Part shown: one piece after another, positions 12,034-14,282 of the stretch
How positions within the stretch are numbered: the first letter of the stretch is position 1
Layout: each line of letters begins with the position of its first letter
Assembly (NCBI GenBank): GCA_035552275.1
Contig: DASZLR010000092.1
Coordinates: forward strand, 1-14,282
Length of the DNA stretch: 14,282 nucleotides
DNA from: DASVLX01 sp035552275
GTDB taxonomy: Bacteria; Actinomycetota; Actinomycetes; Mycobacteriales; Pseudonocardiaceae
Reading direction: 5' to 3'
Notes under the pieces: generated by a model
What the model was told of the DNA's origin: nothing
What the model saw: the letters and a program-made list of their open reading frames with translations, nothing else
Database searches by the model: none
Made by a program: the position numbers and the translations under genes

Positions 12034-12113
12034 GTGCGTGTGTCCATCGGCTGAACGGTCCACAATGGTCTCTCGGTGGGCTGATCGGGAGGAACCGGGA
12101 AGGACCAGTGGGC

Positions 12114-12863
12114 ATGGCCGGTGTGCGGGAGATCGTGTTGCTCACCCTCGGCTGGGAGGAGGTGCCCCGGTCGATGTCGATCCATGGCGCGCCGCCGGAG
12201 CAGCTGATGCGCGAGCCGGTGCCTGGCGTGCTGCTGCGCTGCGAAAGCGGTTGGCTGCTGCTGGACACCGGTCTGCCGCCGCGCCGCTCGAACCGAGACG
12301 AACTCGGCGAGGAATTGCGGCGGGTCGGCGTCGACATCGATGACATCCACGCCGTCGCGGTGAGCCATCTGCACTACGACCACGCGGGCGGATTGTGGCA
12401 TTTCGCCGACCGGGCGCCGGTGCACGTGCAGCGGGCCGAACTCGAGTACGGGCTGTCCGCTGGTCCGGGGCCGGAGCGCAATGACATCCAGCGCGTCGAC
12501 TTCGAGAACCCGCGCATCGACTGGCGACGGGCCGACGGGGACGTCGAGATCGCGCCCGGCGTGACCGCGGTGCTGACCGCGGGGCACACACCCGGCCACC
12601 AGAGTTTCGTGGTCGAGCTGGACGAATCCGTGGGCGGCGGCGGTTTCGTGTTCGCCTTCGACGCCGCCGACCTGACCGAGAACATCGAACAGGAACTGGC
12701 CGTCGGCGGATTCATCGACGTGGAGCCCGAGCAGACGGTGGCGCGGATTCGCGAACTCAAGCGGATCGCCGCCGAGCGCGATTACCGGTTGATCCCAGGG
12801 CACGATCCGGCGGTGTGGCCAGCGCTCAGCACCGAACTCGCCGACTATTTCCGGGACCACTGA
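12114..12863 (+). CDS. Metallo-beta-lactamase-fold protein, N-acyl homoserine lactonase-like
   Basis: 249 residues. The dinuclear zinc motif HLHYDH (85-90) is followed by GHTPGH (157-162), the bridging aspartate D183 (FAFDAADL) and H230 (IPGHDP), the full ligand set of AHL-lactonase-type enzymes such as AiiA. The likely reaction is hydrolysis of a lactone ring. In an actinomycete the substrate could be foreign AHL signals, gamma-butyrolactones or another lactone; the sequence does not decide. ATG 12114 is chosen with AGGA (12101-12104) nine bases upstream; GTG 12108 is an alternative. The frame is open back to 12000, but that part is the hairpin region. It is probably transcribed from 11845 and is divergent from the XRE-ImmA operon. 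Confidence 0.87.
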   Translation: MAGVREIVLLTLGWEEVPRSMSIHGAPPEQLMREPVPGVLLRCESGWLLLDTGLPPRRSNRDELGEELRRVGVDIDDIHAVAVSHLHYDHAGGLWHFADRAPVHVQRAELEYGLSAGPGPERNDIQRVDFENPRIDWRRADGDVEIAPGVTAVLTAGHTPGHQSFVVELDESVGGGGFVFAFDAADLTENIEQELAVGGFIDVEPEQTVARIRELKRIAAERDYRLIPGHDPAVWPALSTELADYFRDH

Positions 12864-13189
12864 CATCGAGCGGTGCTTGTCCGTAACGGGTTCAGTTGAC
12901 AACGGGTCCCTGACCGGGCTGTACGGTCCTGTGTCAGCGATGAGCGGTCGGTCGACGCGCCCAGGTAATAGGTGGCGGCGATCGCTGATGGCTGGTGGGC
13001 AAGCGGCCGCTATGGCGCGGGCCACCGTTCGCCGAACTGACTCAGCCACTGGGCTCCGTGGCTGGGATCGCCGGCACAGCACCAAGATCATTACGTGATG
13101 ATGGCTGTGCCTGGTGTCCATGGCACTTTGTCGGTGTGGGCGTTGACGGGCCTGTCAGATGAGACCGCGTCGTTGGGAGGACACGACCA
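12864..13189. other. Intergenic region of 326 bp before the NACHT gene
   Basis: No convincing gene on either strand: the small open frames here have poor codon composition and no ribosome-binding sites. TTGACA (12896-12901) has only badly spaced -10 candidates (TACGGT at 12922, 20 bases away). TTGACG (13143-13148) also lacks a good -10. The clearest structure is the near-palindrome at 13087-13102. A GGGAGG (13175-13180) serves the NACHT start. Confidence 0.5.
13087..13102. promoter_or_regulatory. Near-perfect 16-bp palindrome upstream of the NACHT gene
   Basis: ATCATTACGTGATGAT is centred on ACGT with one mismatched pair. It is AT-rich against a GC-rich background and lies 88 bp before the NACHT start, so it is a candidate operator. 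The regulator is unknown. Confidence 0.4.
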
Positions 13190-14282
13190 ATGCGGCACCG
13201 TTCACTGGTGACGACGGCACTGCTCGCGGTCATCGCGCTGGTGTTGCTTCCCGCTATCAGCAATGTCGAGGCGAATGAGCTGCCGCCCTCGTGGGCGCCA
13301 TTGCTGTGGATAGCGTGGCCGGCGGGGCTGTTGTTGGCCGCACCGCTGGTGTACATGGAGATCCGGCAGCGGCATCAGGGCCATGGCCTGGGTCCGGACC
13401 ACGGTGCGGCATCCGCGGCTGGGCGGCAACGGCGCGACCGTGCTGTCAGCGATCTGGCTGTCGCCGTCATGCGGCAGTGGACCGATGAAATGGGCCGGTG
13501 GTCGGTTCGGCGGGCCACCCCATTGCGGGTGCGCTGGTCGACCACGTCTCGACCGGTCGCATCGACTTTGGCCGGCGTGGTGAGCCAGGAGGTGCCCCAC
13601 CGGCCGAAGGCGGTGCGCGGCGACACCGCCGCGCATCTGTTCACATTGCTGGGCAGCATGGGGCATAGGCAACTGGTTATTCTGGGAGAGCCGGGAGCCG
13701 GCAAGACCGTGCTGGCCGTGTTGTTCGCCCTCCAGGTGCTGGAACGTCGCCAGGCCGGTGACCCGGTCCCGGTGGTCCTGGGCCTGTCGTCCTGGAATCC
13801 TGCCGTCGAGGATCTGCACACGTGGTTGGCCAGGAGGATCGTCGAGGAGTATCCGGCGGTGGGCAACAAGCAGGTGTACGGCGTCGACGCCGCGCGATCG
13901 CTGGTGGCCGACGGCCGGGTGCTGGCGGTGCTGGACGGTTTGGACGAGATGCCGGCCTCGGCTCGGCTCGCTGCCATCGCCACCCTCGATCACGTGGCGG
14001 GGACTGGGTATCCCATGGTCGTGACGTGCCGCAGCCAGGAATACGAGGATGTCGTCACCGGCGGTGGCGCGTTTCTCAGTCGGGCCGCGGTCGCGGAGAT
14101 CGAGCCCGTCGACCTTGCTGACGCCGGGCGCTACCTGATCGACGCGACACCGAGAGGCAGCGGTCACTGGCAGCCGGTGCTGGATGAGTTAGCGGCGCGG
14201 CCGGACGCACCGCTGGCTCGAACGCTGACCAGCCCGCTGATGATCAGCCTGGCCCGCGCGGTCTACGCCGCGCCGGCCTCCG
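13190..14282 (+). CDS. Membrane-anchored NACHT-domain NTPase (STAND family), truncated by window edge
   Basis: 364 codons are present and no stop is reached. Two N-terminal hydrophobic helices (about 5-24 and 36-55) precede a linker with the stretch LAVAVMRQWTDE and RVRWSTTSRPVA, which I recall from actinobacterial NACHT proteins. The NTPase follows: Walker A GEPGAGKT (166-173), Walker B LAVLDGLDE (245-253) and the sensor-like VVTCRSQEY (277-285). Bacterial NACHT proteins include antiphage sensors that oligomerise on detecting a ligand; others act in signalling or differentiation. The C-terminal sensor and any effector lie beyond the window, so the role cannot be judged. The start ATG is nine bases after GGGAGG (13175-13180). 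No other defence gene is visible beside it, though the XRE-ImmA pair lies 1.4 kb away. Confidence 0.88.
   Translation, partial: MRHRSLVTTALLAVIALVLLPAISNVEANELPPSWAPLLWIAWPAGLLLAAPLVYMEIRQRHQGHGLGPDHGAASAAGRQRRDRAVSDLAVAVMRQWTDEMGRWSVRRATPLRVRWSTTSRPVASTLAGVVSQEVPHRPKAVRGDTAAHLFTLLGSMGHRQLVILGEPGAGKTVLAVLFALQVLERRQAGDPVPVVLGLSSWNPAVEDLHTWLARRIVEEYPAVGNKQVYGVDAARSLVADGRVLAVLDGLDEMPASARLAAIATLDHVAGTGYPMVVTCRSQEYEDVVTGGGAFLSRAAVAEIEPVDLADAGRYLIDATPRGSGHWQPVLDELAARPDAPLARTLTSPLMISLARAVYAAPAS

Noticed and set aside
12017..12343. Open frame starting at ATG 12017 after GGGAGG in the hairpin loop
   Set aside because: The site looks like a good translation start, but the product is arginine/alanine-rich and runs through the lactonase gene in another frame; it ends there without any domain. 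The GGGAGG is kept only as part of the hairpin observation.
12877..13098. Small plus-strand frame in the gap before the NACHT gene
   Set aside because: No ribosome-binding site, no recognisable features, composition like non-coding DNA.
11784..13121. Upstream extension of the XRE frame on the minus strand (446 codons)
   Set aside because: Antisense to the lactonase gene and its leader, low-complexity composition; the helix-turn-helix protein starts at 11783.

Overview
The window is very GC-rich, uses GTG starts freely, and carries families typical of high-GC Actinobacteria: a SigJ/ECF41-type sigma factor, an EphD-type hydrolase-dehydrogenase fusion, an MAB_1171c-type membrane protein, an EspR-like XRE regulator with an ImmA/IrrE partner, and a membrane-anchored NACHT NTPase. 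A soil actinomycete of the Pseudonocardiales kind fits best. That placement is inferred from gene content, not from a marker gene. No rRNA, tRNA, CRISPR array, transposase or integrase was seen.

Layout. (1) 1-393 (-): remains of a membrane-protein gene with three successive -1 frameshifts. (2) 447-1727: divergent HxlR regulator (-) and NmrA-type NAD(P)-binding protein (+), resembling qorR/qorB pairs, sharing a short operator region. (3) 1839-3152: divergent VOC-fold protein (-) and ECF sigma factor (+), with ECF41-like TGTCACA promoter elements on both strands. (4) 3226-7916 (+): a promoter with two operator-like palindromes, then a tight four-gene operon: ferritin-like PF10118 protein, PDR/VanB-type flavin/[2Fe-2S] reductase, M24-family protein and EphD-like alpha/beta hydrolase-SDR fusion. 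Two of its three junctions overlap (GTGA, ATGA). (5) 8040-9086 (+): seven-helix MAB_1171c-family protein, overlapping tail to tail with (6) an acyl-CoA ligase at 9055-10638 (-). (7) 10762-11783 (-): XRE regulator and ImmA/IrrE metalloprotease, ATGA-coupled. (8) 11845-12863 (+): a good promoter, a 24-residue leader ORF, a long hairpin with a Shine-Dalgarno-like loop, then an AHL-lactonase-like metallo-beta-lactamase-fold gene. (9) 13190-window end (+): the start of a TM-NACHT protein, cut by the window edge.

Working hypothesis for the central operon: the protein usually labelled metal-dependent hydrolase shows a complete E / ExxH / E / ExxH diiron pattern and is translationally coupled to a reductase of the kind that feeds electrons to oxygenases. 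With an epoxide hydrolase fused to a dehydrogenase downstream, a route of oxidation (possibly epoxidation), then ring opening to a diol, then alcohol oxidation on a lipid-like substrate is plausible. The M24 protein's role in it is unknown.

A second signal crosses gene boundaries. The palindrome ATTGTCGACAAT occurs exactly at three sites within 1.7 kb (two inside genes, both read as Ile-Val-Asp-Asn, and one in a convergent intergenic hairpin), with a one-base variant in a third gene. It looks like an iterated genomic element rather than a local operator.
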